64,000 bases of DNA from Hetaerina americana (lineage: Eukaryota > Arthropoda > Insecta > Odonata > Calopterygidae): NCBI GenBank assembly GCA_022747635.1, contig JAKTNV010000009.1:30569622-30633621 (forward strand), read 5' to 3'. Position 1 is the first letter of the stretch. Each line of letters starts with the position of its first letter. The notes beneath the pieces were generated by a model. It saw only the letters and a list, made by a program, of their open reading frames with translations. It had not been told where the DNA came from and made no database searches. A program made the position numbers and the translations under genes. This document shows, piece after piece, positions 1 through 11,660 of this stretch.

Positions 1-2452
1 GCTAGTTTTGTAATTTCAAGAGTTCTTAAATTCAAAATCAACGAATCTCAATCACATATATTTTTTATAAAATTCATTTCCTTCATTATACCCTACCCAC
101 TGACATGGTCTTGTCTTTTTGTGATTTGTAGTGTGCAATTTTTACTAATCATTCATATCTCTGAAATTTTCTTAGACTTATCATTCATATCTAAAATTTC
201 CCTTGGTATTGTGTTCAAAACTCTGGTAACAGGTTCATTGTGTGTAATGCTGAATAATGCCTTGCCTTGAATTTCATTTTGTTATGTTTTAGGGCTGCAA
301 AAAAAATTACTGTTGTGCTGCAATGTGTTTGTTTAAATGTTTTATATTAAGTGTTGATTATCTAGTAATTTAATTATCATAGATAATTACTTTCCTTTGG
401 TCATAGGTAATCAAGAAGTGCTTAGTTGAAGTTGCATTTTCTTGGTGTTTATTTCATTAAGACAGTGAAATGAAAGGGAAGTGCCATAAAAAATAAACTG
501 AAAAAATCTTCTTGTTGGCGCTGTTACGGAAACTATTTTCAGCACAGCCCTTCACTGAATATTTGTATCATCTAGATGCTGTGCGGCATCTAGATATGCA
601 GGAAAAATTTTTATCAGCATAAAATTTTAGTGCGATATAAATATTTTAATTGCCGACATTCATAGAACTGCTTTCTTTTTACCATAAAAACAGATTGAAA
701 TAGGTTTTCAGAGTTTTTTTACTTACTTGCTTAAGTCAATTTAAACATTCCACTTTTCATAATCATATGTAATGTCTACTTCAATGACTTGTGATCTCTA
801 AAAGGACATACAAAACCAGATCAAGTACCCATTATTCAAAGCTACACAAAAGTCAGTTGTCTGGTCAGTAATTTTCACTAATGGAGTCTGCTGATTACAA
901 TAAATGCTGCAGCATTTGTTACTTGTCTACATTACACAATGTGCAAATTTTGAAATCTTATAATTGTATTCCAATGCTTTCAATAAGAGATTAATTTTTC
1001 TTGATGATACTGGGAGGAAAAGCAACAGTGGGTGTTAATAGGAAAAATTTGCAGCTTGGAGGCATGCTCTAGGGTCCAATCTCCTTTTCAGCACCCATGT
1101 GAGTAACACGTGTACCCTTCTTCCTCTCCTTACCTGGTCACTTAATATTAGGTTAAGTCATTCTTTCATTTCCCTAGCTACCCTATGACTTGCTGTGTCC
1201 TTCTCTCCCCTGGCAAGAGACAACCACCTCCACCAACTGTATTCTTTTTTCAAAACTGATATCATACCCCTTAATCTAACTGCCTCCAAATATTAGTAAG
1301 CAAAAGGTAATGAGTATAAGGGGAGGCATTCATCTTCTACCTCAGTTCCCTTGTGCTTTTTCAAAGCAAGACACACAACCAGTTGGTCTGTGCTCATGGG
1401 TGAGCAAGCAAGGCACAAATTTCACTGCAGCTTGTTTCATGCCCAATTCCTCCATTAAAATCCACCAACAGGAATTCAATGACTCTTCAGTCACCCTTAT
1501 CAGTTCTTTATTGGTCCAGCAGTGATCTCTCTGAATGGATTGACAAATTTTCATCACAATTTCATCAGTTCAGGTGGCCAAAGGACATCCAGAATGAATT
1601 TGGTCATCAGTTAACTTTTCACTTTCATGGATAAGGTCTTTTGAAGTAGGAGAACTATTCACAAACTTGTGTTTTATGTATGGTAGCTTCCTTGGTGACT
1701 TTTAACCAATGAGACTTCTTCTAGTTTTTTCTAAAAGGAAACAAATCTTCACAGCCCCATGTTATGCATTCGTATGGGCATAACAAAATATGCAGGCGAA
1801 AAAGTTGAGCGACTCACAGGGAAATTATCACTGGAACTAAATGTAATCTTTTCCAAAAATTTTAGGTGGCAACTCAGAATGATTCTGTGAAACCTTACCT
1901 CGTGACGGAAACCCTGAATACTAGTGCCAAACTCTCCTCCTGTTTCTTTTGGTGACTTCTCTCTTTCCTTCGTGTATTTCATTTGAACCAATGAAAAAAA
2001 CTGCCATTTTTGGAAAAGTTAAACGTAAGATATACAACCTACAAGTAAGCAATTTATAAGTTTGGTTATTCTGTTTCTTTTGTCCTTGCCTGAGGTTTCT
2101 ATGAAAGGTTGCCCAAAGTTTACTCTTTGTGGAGCTGGGCCCAAGGGAAAATTCACATTTTATACTCAAGTGGAAGTAAGGAGCCTATGCATATTGCAAA
2201 ACATTTTTGCGCTCATGTATAGCAGTCTTATTTTATCTCACATGATACAAATGTTCTAAATGCCAACTAAATTTTTTGAAACGCATTAGTCCCAAAATAA
2301 GAAATGACTCACAAATGAGAAATGAATTCCCATGTATAAATGTACTTTTTAGTCTAGACTATTAGACTTTTCATGATATACTATCCAGAAAAATAATTTA
2401 ATGGATAAAGTTTATTTGAAAAGTTATATAAATCATCCCTTTTAATTTCCAG
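1..2452 (+). other. Upstream intron of spastin (partial)
   Basis: This stretch precedes the first recognisable spastin exon and ends in a normal acceptor (pyrimidine-rich tract and AG at 2451-2452). I find no spastin coding sequence in it, so it is probably intron whose 5' end lies outside the window. The only structure I can name is a decayed mariner fragment near 1.3-1.65 kb, listed separately. Confidence 0.6.
1310..1650 (-). mobile_element. Decayed mariner-like transposase fragment
   Basis: A minus-strand frame ending at 1342 reads like the N-terminal half of a mariner transposase. It has a basic segment and ILMEELGMKQAAVKFVP followed by LLT, which matches the family pattern ILxEDLGMRRVAAKFVPxLL before the catalytic domain. 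No catalytic aspartate block or terminal inverted repeat was found, so this is an old truncated relic inside the spastin intron. Chance similarity is possible, but the run of matching positions makes it unlikely. Confidence 0.5.
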
Positions 2453-2620
2453 GGCCCTAGTAGTTCACCCATTCGTCGCCCTGGGAGTGTGAACTCCGGA
2501 GTAAATCGAGGCAGTAGCACTCCTGGAATGAGTAGAAAAGCAGCCACATCATCATCATCATCCAACCCCACTTCTGCAGCTTCATTAGCCTTGAAAGGAG
2601 TTGACCCTAAATTGGCTCAG
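2453..2620 (+). CDS. spas: Spastin, internal coding exon (linker and start of AAA region)
   Basis: This 168-nt, phase-0 exon is bounded by AG (2451-2452) and GT (2621). It encodes 56 residues: a Ser/Thr/Arg-rich linker (GPSSSPIRRPGS, then a run of serines) ending in LKGVDPKLAQ, the segment just before the AAA core of insect spastin. It joins in frame to the exon at 4326, giving [14 protein letters not shown]. The linker corresponds to the variable microtubule-binding region. The N-terminal membrane hairpin and MIT domain must be encoded upstream, outside the window. Identification rests on the joined protein; the linker alone would not be diagnostic. Confidence 0.92.
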
Positions 2621-4325
2621 GTACTTTTTGTCGAATTTTCTTCTGAGAATCTGCGCATTTTGAGTACTCCGGTGGAAATCTGCAGCCACCTTTAGTGTGA
2701 TTATTTCATATTCTGTCATTGAATCCCCTGTTTATAACATATTTCCATTCTTTTATGAGGGCAGTTAAAAGAAATTGGATTGTCATGGTTTTTTTTAAGT
2801 CCTGAGATGGTATAACATGGCTGATGGTGCTTAGGTAATACCAGAATCTGAAAGCCATTTACTAACTTTCCTGTTTGCTCAAGAGTTGAGGTGGTTCATG
2901 CATGAATTTCAGCATAGGATAAAACATCAATTTCATAATTAACGTGATGCTTAAATAATTGGTAAACTCTTATTATGTATTTATCCCTCATAATAAATTT
3001 AACTTTTGAAATTTGAGTTCATATCAAGCTTATGATATTTCTGTATTCATGCATACCTTGTTCAAGAATGTTCTTAATTATGACCTGCATTGAATTAAGA
3101 AGATTCTATTACTTATCAGCCATTCATTAGATTTTATTTGGAATTGGAAGTTGATTTGATAAACTTTAATATTTGTAAATGAGTTCTAGCACCATCTATC
3201 TGGAAATTAGAGAAATCTTGGAGATGTCAGGAATTTTCGTTTGGGAATGGAATACTTTAATTCTCTGTCTATATTATGATTTTTTCTCCAAAGCTGTAAA
3301 AGAAATTAGTTTTGTATGACATACAGTAAAAAACTTAGACCAAAAATTTCATAGATTTTTCTTAGCAATCAATGATATATATTTCAGGCACGTGTAGGCA
3401 TTTAATTTGAGCATAGCCAAAACAAATAATATTTAATATCATAAATTATATGAAGGAAAGATATTCTTCTATTGTTATATGTTCTTGACTCACATAAATT
3501 CAAAAGAAATAATTGTCTCATAGACATTGGGTCAGATCACCAATTCATAGATTAGTGGCTTTTGAGATGTCTGTGTGTGAGCACAAATGAAGATAATAAA
3601 ATGGATGGAAGGGAAACCAATGAAGATGACTGTTAGGTGAAATTCAAACAAGGCAGAACATGTAGATGCAAGAGTTAATGGGATGCTTAAGATGGTAATA
3701 TAGGGGAGATTGCTGGGAAAATGAGGCAGAGGAAAGAAATAAAAGAATAGACATTTTGGCTGGAATTAAGGGAGTTAAAAAGCAACCATAGCAAAAGAAT
3801 GGTTTATTGTGTTACTTAATTGGGGTGCATGGGTTTTTTCTGCCATGTTTGTTAGCTTGCAGGAGTACAGTAGTAGTCAGTGCCAGATTAAATTGAAAAC
3901 CCACGCTAAGCTGATTGGCTACTACTAGTAGTAATGTGAATGAAAATCTGACATGTTTAATAGAGTGGTATGGGAAAGAATTTGTATTCCATTTCGAACA
4001 TTGCATGGGATAATCAAGATGATTCATATTTACAGATGCATAAAAAACTACAAATATGTTTAATATGCATAAAAATGATAATGCTATACTTGTGTTATCA
4101 ATTATTCTGAATAGCCTCATATAGAAAAAAGATGACTAAAACTTATACCTAACTTTACAACCTTACTTTGTTCTTACTTAACTGATTTTTCGACTCCAAA
4201 CTATTTTTGCATCTAACAAAAAATATGAATTTCATAACAGTGGTAATATTTCAGTTAGAATTGTAATGATAATGTATATTAACACTTATCAAGATTATCG
4301 ATTTTTATTTTATTTACTTTGACAG
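2621..4325 (+). other. Spastin intron (1.7 kb)
   Basis: The intron starts GTACTT and ends ACAG. It is AT-rich and contains no recognisable gene, element or strong repeat. A purine-rich stretch near 3590-3780 resembles LINE 3' sequence in composition only. Confidence 0.8.
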
Positions 4326-4649
4326 TTGATTTTAGATGAAGTTCTTGAAGGTGGTCCTCCTGTTGAATGGGGTGACATTGCCGGACAGGAAAGTGGCAAG
4401 CAAGCTCTGCAAGAGATGGCAGTGCTCCCAGCATTACGTCCTGAACTATTCACAGGATTAAGGGCCCCGGCTAGGGGTCTCCTTCTCTTTGGACCACCAG
4501 GAAATGGCAAGACATTGCTGGCCCGAGCAGTGGCTACTGAAGTTAATGCCACATTTTTCAGCATCAGTGCTGCTAGCCTTACTTCTAAGTATGTTGGCGA
4601 AGGGGAGAAGCTGGTTCGTGCACTGTTTGCTGTTGCACGGGAGTTGCAG
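4326..4649 (+). CDS. spas: Spastin, AAA domain exon with Walker A and pore loop
   Basis: This 324-nt, phase-0 exon encodes 108 residues of the large AAA subdomain. It reads [20 protein letters not shown], then [20 protein letters not shown], the Walker A motif GPPGNGKT (4491-4514), and the pore-loop segment [11 protein letters not shown]. It ends ...ARELQ at a GT donor (4650). Spastin forms hexamers that pull tubulin tails through the central pore and sever microtubules. The exon is intact and joins in frame to [13 protein letters not shown] at 11255. In-frame reading begins with a TTG leucine codon because this is an internal exon. The match to insect spastin is near-continuous, so I am very sure of it; katanin or fidgetin would differ at the linker and C-terminus. 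Confidence 0.97.
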
Positions 4650-4929
4650 GTACCATGATTTTTTTCATTGCAAATGATGTTTTTTAGGCGATTTAAATCT
4701 ATTTCATGGGTGAACAATGCTGAGCAGTACAATTTAAGGTAGTAGTCAAATGAATGTCAGTTTTCTACTTGTTTTACTTTAAGGATGTATTTTTATTTTT
4801 TAAGATAGTTTATTTTTTTACAAAGATATAAATATATTGTAATTTTATTCCCCCTTGTTAGTTATATTGGCGGTAGTTTGTTATATTTTCATTTTTTTCC
4901 CCATAATTTTGGTTTCATCATTTGAATGT

Positions 4930-5115
4930 GACTTTGAAGAGAAAACCAAGAAACTGTAGGAGATGCTGCAACAGTGACTTTTAATGGAGTCATCCAATAC
5001 ATGAGCATTAAATTGCAATAATTTCTCAGTGTAAAAACTATTTGCCTTGACTGGAATTCCGGTCTAGGCGAATGATTTTTACATTTTGAAATGGTTGCAT
5101 TGAATAGAATACTTT
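4930..5115. mobile_element. SINE-B fragment (repeat family shared with 52.4, 57.6 and 58.1 kb)
   Basis: The fragment carries the blocks seen in the other copies: a GGAGATGC-GCAACAGTGAC segment, then a CGAATGATTTTTACA segment after a GGTCTAGGCG remnant of the tRNA-like head. In the better copy at 52.43 kb the head has a B box (GGTTCGAATCC). Here the promoter part is mostly lost. It lies in the spastin intron. Confidence 0.55.
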
Positions 5116-5530
5116 TATCAAATCTCCATTGAATGCTTCAGGAAGGTGATATTTTATGTGTTTGAGTATGGAAGGTTAAAGGAGTAGGATTTCATTGAAA
5201 AGGGCATATTTGCCATAAAGATAGAGATCCAGAATTAATAGATATCATATATTTGTAGCAGTACCACCTTATCGCCAGTATTGATTTCAATGTGTTTTAT
5301 TAATGGAAATTTTGATGATGTAATTTCAGAATGGGATAATTAGGTGTCACTCGCAAAGTTCATCCAAAGGGTAGCTTTATTACTTAATGATTATGGCCAT
5401 GATAGCTGGTAAATTTTCATGTCCAGTAATAATTTGGAAGAAACACAGCAAAATGTTTGATCATGGTTTTAATGATAAATATCTCACGTAAGAAAGGCTA
5501 GAGTTTAATCAAAGCTGAAACATCTACATA

Positions 5531-6861
5531 CTACCTTGATCAAAAATTTCCCGGAATTTATTCAGAAAATTAAAAATACAAGTTTATTCATCTAAATCTA
5601 TATTGTCCCCTTCAAAGTAATCCCCATCGACTGCAACACACTTATGCCAGCGCTTGATCCAATCCTCGAAACATTTTTTATATTCGGTTTTCGGTATGTC
5701 CATCAGTGCTTCCTGCGATTTTTCCATTACTTCCTCTCGGCTGCTAAAACGCGTTCCCCTTAATGGTTTTTTAACTCGATTGAACAGAAAGAAGTCACAG
5801 GGAGCCAAATCAGGTGAATTCGGTGGCTGTTGGATGGTATTTGTTGCATTTTTCGTCAAAAAATTACGAATAATGATAGCACTGTGCGATGGTGCGTTAT
5901 CATGGTGCAAAATCCACGAGTTTTCTGCCCACATTTCTGGTCTCTTTCGGCGAATTGCTTCACGAAAACGTCTCATAACGCCCAAATAATACTCTTTGTT
6001 TACTGTCTGGCCTTCTGGCAAAAATTCATGATGCACTACACCGTTGTAATCCATGAAAACCGTCAGCATTGCCTTCTTTTTTGACTGAAAACGACGTGGT
6101 TTTTTTGGTCTCGGCTCATTTGGTGAACGCCATTCACTTGCCTGATGTCTGGATTGCGTGTCGTACTCATAAACCCACGTCTCGTCTCCAGTAATGATCC
6201 TTTTGATGAATGTGGGATCGGATTCAGCCTCGCAAATCATGTCTTTTGCGACGTCAACACGGTCTCTTTTTTGCATGAAATTGAGGTCTTTTGGCACCAA
6301 CTTTGCTGCTACACGACGGAAACCCAAATCATTAACCACAATGTCTTGGGCGGATCCATAGGCAATGTTCAAGTCCTCCGCTATTTCTCTGATGGTTAAT
6401 TTGCGGTTATTGACCAACATTTCTTTTACTTTATCAATTTTTTCACCGACTTTCGATGTCGATGGTCTGCCACTGCGTTCATCATCTTCGATTGACTCAC
6501 GACCACTTCTGAACCGCTCGTGCCACTGGTAAACGACCGTTTTTTTTAGAGAATCGTTGCCGAAACACTTTTCCAACATTTCCAACGTCCGTGCGCCACT
6601 AAATCCGTTTTTTACGCAAAATTTAATACAAGTTCGTTGTTGCAAATTTAAATCCATTTCTGAAATTGTAAAAAATCGCCAACACACACAGAGATAGATG
6701 TACTCTTGGCTACGTAACTTTTGCAAATGTCAAGTTATGACACTAAGATTTAAAGGGAATATCAACAACAGATGTACCAATTTAACAAAAAAACAGAACT
6801 CAAATCGGAACGATGGGAGCGCCACACGGTGGTTATTCCGGGAACTTTTTGATCAAGGTAG
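5531..6861 (-). mobile_element. Complete mariner (Tc1/mariner) element with intact transposase
   Basis: The 1331-bp element has 27-bp terminal inverted repeats at 5531-5557 and 6835-6861. They begin CTACCTTGATCAAAAA and differ at one position. The element is flanked by TA on both sides (5529-5530 and 6862-6863), the target duplication expected of mariner. It carries one long transposase frame on the minus strand. It sits in the spastin intron, antisense to the gene. Near-identical ends and an open frame argue for a young insertion. Confidence 0.95.
5584..6657 (-). CDS. Mariner transposase, full length
   Basis: The frame encodes 357 residues from the ATG at 6657 (MDLNLQQRTC). It stays open to 6726, but the added residues are not family-like. 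The protein has a paired helix-turn-helix N-terminus (residues about 1-120) and a linker AKLVPKDL, equivalent to the family WVPHEL. The DDE/D catalytic domain shows GDETWV (D158), HHDNAPSH (D253) and PDLAPCDFF (D288). Exactly 34 residues lie between the second and third aspartates, the D34D signature of mariner. No frameshift or stop is present, and length and motifs match active relatives. It would bind the element's inverted repeats and catalyse cut-and-paste at TA sites. Whether it is expressed cannot be seen here. Confidence 0.95.
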   Translation of the reverse strand: MDLNLQQRTCIKFCVKNGFSGARTLEMLEKCFGNDSLKKTVVYQWHERFRSGRESIEDDERSGRPSTSKVGEKIDKVKEMLVNNRKLTIREIAEDLNIAYGSAQDIVVNDLGFRRVAAKLVPKDLNFMQKRDRVDVAKDMICEAESDPTFIKRIITGDETWVYEYDTQSRHQASEWRSPNEPRPKKPRRFQSKKKAMLTVFMDYNGVVHHEFLPEGQTVNKEYYLGVMRRFREAIRRKRPEMWAENSWILHHDNAPSHSAIIIRNFLTKNATNTIQQPPNSPDLAPCDFFLFNRVKKPLRGTRFSSREEVMEKSQEALMDIPKTEYKKCFEDWIKRWHKCVAVDGDYFEGDNIDLDE

Positions 6862-7107
6862 TAAATTCATTATTTTTGTTTTAAGTTTCCAAAGAAAATG
6901 GTAGCATTTAAAACTCTATATTATACTGGATGCTGGTATCTCAGCCATGCGTTATTAACTATGAGTATATTTTGGATACGACTGTGACACATAGTGGAAA
7001 AGACCCTTGACTGTCATTGTTTTCTTCTTAGATTCAGGCTTGAATTTGTGGATCTTATCCATTTCAGAAGGAAAAATATATAGTTTTCTTAATTCGGCTT
7101 AATTTTT

Positions 7108-7305
7108 TAATTTTACGACACTGTTTTCAATACATAGTCATCAAGTGCTTTTTCGAGCTTTACCTTCCATGTATATACCTTTGGTCCTGGGTTTAACAGT
7201 ATGGTAAAAGGTAACAACCTTTTTTCCAATTTCATATATATGGAAGGTAAAGCTCAAAAAAGTACCTCATGATGATATTATCTATCAAAATTCAGATTGT
7301 AAAAT
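7108..7305. repeat. Imperfect inverted repeat (MITE-like hairpin)
   Basis: Left-arm text around CGAGCTTTACCTTCCAT (near 7154-7172) reappears as its reverse complement near 7238-7256. The similarity extends outward on both sides (ATCAAG / CTCATGAT and TTAATTTTAC / GTAAAATTA). About 60 bp separate the inner arms. No coding sequence is present. It looks like a small non-autonomous transposon or foldback repeat within the spastin intron. Confidence 0.6.
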
Positions 7306-10068
7306 TAAAATATTAATTGGAATTAATAAAGCTGTATTTTTCTGTAATTTTTTTGTTCTTGCTAGTGTTCCTGTTTCTTGTCAATGGTTTCAACCCATTA
7401 ATACAGAAAGGTGTCCCTAATTACTCTGGTCCTCATGAAGGAGGGTTTTGTCGAGAGGCCCTGACTGGTTCTGTCGTCACTTTTCCATTTGATTTGGATG
7501 ACTTTTAAGTGATTGCAATAAAAGTGACATGTCATTCTTAAGGTATTACATAGTTATTTGAAGTTAGGGAAATACTTTCAAATTGCTTGTTTATTGTTCA
7601 CACTGGTTATAGATTGTTGCTGTTGAAGATTCTGCATGCTTATTACATTAGGGGTTATCTTATTGTAGATATTTTGGGATAATATATATAATTAGAGAAT
7701 AAAGTAAAGAAGGTGAAGTCATTTTCGTATAAAGAAGGCACATCTACAAATATTCAACACATTTGTAAATAAGAATTGTGTGTTGCAAAATGGAAAAGAA
7801 GTTATAACTGGAGTATATTAAAGACCACCTTGCATGAAATACACAATGGCATCCAAGTGGCAAGGAAAACAAGTGGTACATCATTAGGAATAATCCAAGT
7901 GGCTACAGTCATATTATGGAACTACACCTCAGGATGTTCTATTCTAATTTACATCCTTTATACCTGAAATTGGCTCCTTATTTATATCATTTGTACACAG
8001 TGCAGCAATGAAAAGTATGCAATAATGAAGAGTATCCATACTCAGGTATCTGTTTTGCCACTGGATACAACCCATATACTAAGTAGATGCAATGAATTAA
8101 TTTCTTCCTTCCTAAGTGAGCTGGTGTGTGTATATGGAGACACGGTCCTTCACCTTTGCAAATCTTTACCTGCATGCATCTTAGGCAATAGCCCTGTCCA
8201 TGTACCCCCCAACAAGCCATCCGACAGGTAGCTGGCTGAGTTGGTAATGGGGGGCATTTCAATCCAGGAAGAAATAAAGTAGAGGGAACAGATACATCAT
8301 CATCTGAAGTGAAATGTTTTTTATTAACAGCTTGTGCAATTTAACATATTTGGTGTGATTAAACATGGTACTCCTGACCTCCTAGAGGGCATACTGATCA
8401 TTGTAATTGTCTAAGTACAAATTTATATTAGTACAAGGTGGTGTAATTACAGCTTCATGTTTGGCAGCCATACGGATTACATAAATTTCCACCCTGTAAA
8501 TTGATAAGTCATTGTTGGATGCTTAAAAGTCCAGTTTAAATGAGGGCATTTAAATTAGTATGGTTAAATTATTTGAGTTAGTATTGAATTTGTAATGAAA
8601 TACTTACAAATTAGTTTGTAATGAATCAGAATTTTTTCAAATATTAAATGGATTGTGAAATGGAAAATTTAGGATTGAATGATGAATTCTCTTCCAAAAT
8701 ATTCAAGACAATCATGCCTGCATTTTGAAAGTTACACATTTTTGGCCAATTATGATTGAAAAAAATTTATTCTATGACCTCAGGCAAGGGTTTAATCCTC
8801 TGCAAAAAGAAGGGTTAGAGAATAATTGGTGCAAAATTCATCATGTGATACAACTTTTTGTGAAAGCTAAAAAATGGCTAAAACTTATGTGATTTTCCCT
8901 TTCCATTTTTCCCATTTATGTTATGGAAAACCACCGAAACTATTTCATTGTTTAGCTCATCAGAAATAATTAACTTTTGGCTATCGAATAGCCTGGATTC
9001 CCTTTCCATCCCTTGTCTGACCTCATATGGTGTAATGGACCACTTTCCTCCCCTTAAAATTGCACGTATTTTCTGGATAGCCCCTCAAGCTTCAATCAAT
9101 ACTCTACAGTTCAAAGAGTTTTATATTTCTTCTATTGTATCACTCTTTGCAATATTGATAATTGAATTTCTTGGGTGTATATTAAACCATAAATTCATAA
9201 ATTAACAAATTACTGTTGGGAAAAAGTTATCAGGAAAATCGTCTTGATGACTTACCAAAATCACAGCCTCAATGAACATATCAATCACACATCAGGGCAA
9301 AGGGAGGCATTTCTTTTCCCTTTTGTTGCCTGTGTTTTCCCGGGGAGTTCAAGTGCTGGAAAATGTCATAGCATGTAATTACCTGGGTACTTTCAATTTC
9401 ATCAGATGAATTTTCATCCAGGAGCCTATGGTTACTGGCCGAATGGATGAACTATGAGACTACCACTCCACATAATGTTTTACAGCCAATTACAATTTAC
9501 AATTGGATGGATTTTTTGTGATCTGTATGTACGATAAAATGTGTCACTTCTTTTTGAATAATTATACTATGGACCTTTGTCAGCTTCATAATATAAGCAT
9601 TGTGTACACTTATTAGTTGATATTCCATCTCAAGCCATTCTAGCTGTTTGGCATAAGCGTAGGATAACATTGTGCTGTTGAAATTAATCATTTCTCTTCA
9701 ATGAGCTCAAATTCATTCTAGCCTTGTAGAGCTTAAAGTTTGGGTCCAAAACGATATTAAATCTTACACACACACACATACAAGGAGGAGGTCTTAGTTC
9801 AGAGAAAAAGATATTGCTTAAGTTTTATACTATAATCATTGCGGCAAATTCAGTGTTTCCTGATTTACGGAATAAATCAACATATTTTTGTGTTCATATA
9901 ACTAATGAATATACATACTTTCCACTGCTTACAATTCCTGAATAGTCAGGTAGGAAGAGTCTCCTTCAAATGTAACTGAAAGGAACTGGAACCAAAAATT
10001 TCTGTCGGTAGCTAAACTTACTAACTGATGTACAAATTGTTGGAAAGTTCTCGGGATTCATTGAAATA

Positions 10069-10983
10069 CAAGGTCTGTCCCAAAAGTAGTAGGACTTATT
10101 TTTTCCTGGATAAACGGATGGGCGGTGGTTTCTCCTGCTAGGTTCAAGGGAAGGGGGTTTAAGGAAAGGCTGGAGGCCGGTGGCGGTCGCAGCCTTTGTG
10201 GAATGCGGATCGTTTGTTTGCAAAACCTCTATAACGTGACCTTGTTATGCTCAGTCATAAACTGGTAATTTTAACAGCACGACACCACAAAATTTTGCAT
10301 GAAACAGGGCAAAACCAGGAAAGAGACTTGTGACATGCTCAAGGCAGTTTATGGTGAAAACACCAAGGATATATCAGGTGTTTTTGAGGGGCAAAAGTTG
10401 TTTCGGGAGGCAGAGAAGATGTTGAAGATGCCGAATGTTCAGGATGCCCTTGGAACTCAAAAAGTTATGACAATCTTGCATGAGTGGAGGCTTGATTTGA
10501 TAGGGATCACAGATTAAGTGTTCGCATGGTTTATAATAAACTTGGCATACTTAAAAGGGATGTGTATTGACTTGTGACCAAAAACATGAGCATGAGAAAG
10601 GTGTGTGTAAAGTTGGTGCCACAAGTGCTCTCAGACAAACAAAAGGAAAGTCGCATGCGGATCTGCCATGAGGTTCTCAACCATGTGAGTGAGTATGCAA
10701 ATTTTTTAGACAATGCCCCACCAGATTTCTTACCCTGCCTCAATTCCCTGCTGAAAGGATATCACCACAGCTTGGTGGAAGCATTACGAGCGACCATGGT
10801 GAGGGAACTTAGCAGCATTTGGGGCACCACCTTCCAGAAGGCATGCAAGGCATAGAAAACATGCTGGCGGTGATTTGTAGATGCTCAAAAGTGCTACTTC
10901 GAAGACTTTTGAGAGAATGTATCTGTCCTGGCAATAAATTTTTTTTAATCAGCTCAGTACTACTACTTTTGGGACCAACCTTG
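10069..10983 (+). mobile_element. Internally deleted mariner relic with inverted ends
   Basis: The ends match as inverted repeats: CAAGGTCTGTCCCAAAAGTA at 10069 and the complement of the sequence ending CTTTTGGGACCAACCTTG at 10983. Both are flanked by TA (10067-10068, 10984-10985). Inside, + strand frames resemble a mariner transposase N-terminus (KQGKTRKETCDMLKAVYG near 10300) and linker (MRKVCVKLVPQVLSDKQKES near 10590). They are broken by stops and frameshifts and run out just after the DNAP-like segment (LDNAPPDFLP). The catalytic domain is largely deleted, so the element could only move in trans. It is a different mariner lineage from the intact copy at 5.5 kb. Confidence 0.8.
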
Positions 10984-11254
10984 TACATTCATGAGTATGT
11001 AGATGATGTACATATGTTAGATGATGACCTATGATCTTATTAGATTTTAATGACTGGTCAAAACCTTCCAAAAATACATAGTGGGGCATAATAGCTTAAA
11101 AACAACACTATTTTTCAGTTGCAGTAAAGGCAGAAGTAACAAAAATGGGGTAAAGTTTAAAAATGTTAACTTTAGATGACATTGTTTAAAAAAATTAATA
11201 GATTAATTTTAATGATTATTTGAAACTAATTTCAATCTTGTATTCTTTCAATAG

Positions 11255-11660
11255 CCATCAATAATTTTTATTGATGAGGTTGACTCGTTGCTGTCAGAGC
11301 GTCGAGAAGGAGAGCATGAGGCAAGCCGTCGCCTCAAGACCGAGTTTCTTGTGGAATTTGATGGACTTCCTTCAAGGCCAGAAGAGAGGCTTCTAGTGAT
11401 GGCTGCCACAAATAGGCCTCAGGAACTGGATGAGGCAGCTTTGCGACGTTTTCCAAAGCGCATATATGTGGCTCTGCCAGACACTGACACCAGAATACAT
11501 CTGCTGGAGAGACTCCTGAGGAAAAATGGCCATGGTACCAGCAGTGGAGCATGTCCACTTTCACCTGAAGAATTGCGACGATTGGCAGTTCTCACGGAAG
11601 GATATTCTGGGAGTGACCTTACTGCTCTTGCGAAAGATGCTGCATTAGGTCCAATTAGAG
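11255..11660 (+). CDS. spas: Spastin, AAA domain exon with Walker B and sensor 1
   Basis: This 406-nt exon has AG before 11255 and GTGAGT from 11661, and ends in phase 1. It encodes [20 protein letters not shown] (Walker B, DE at about 11273-11278), [16 protein letters not shown], the sensor-1 stretch [17 protein letters not shown] with the arginine-finger pair, and the small-subdomain segment [20 protein letters not shown]. All catalytic positions expected for an active ATPase are present. A short insertion (HGTSSGACP) lies in the loop before [10 protein letters not shown], where spastins vary in length. The final G pairs with AG of the next exon to make the Glu of PIREL. Confidence 0.97.

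Larger units (their letters stand above)
4650..11254 (+). other. Large spastin intron (6.6 kb) with transposons
   Basis: The GT donor is at 4650-4651 and the AG acceptor at 11253-11254. The intron hosts a SINE-like fragment near 4.93-5.11 kb, an intact mariner (5531-6861), a hairpin repeat (7108-7305) and a mariner relic (10069-10983). I see nothing definite in 7310-10060 apart from a short (AC)n near 9766. Confidence 0.85.

Noticed and set aside
8918..9205. A 95-codon open stretch in the spastin intron
   Set aside because: No similarity to any family, no supporting signals, and ordinary AT-rich composition.
9760..9780. Short (AC)n run
   Set aside because: Too short to be of interest as a microsatellite feature.
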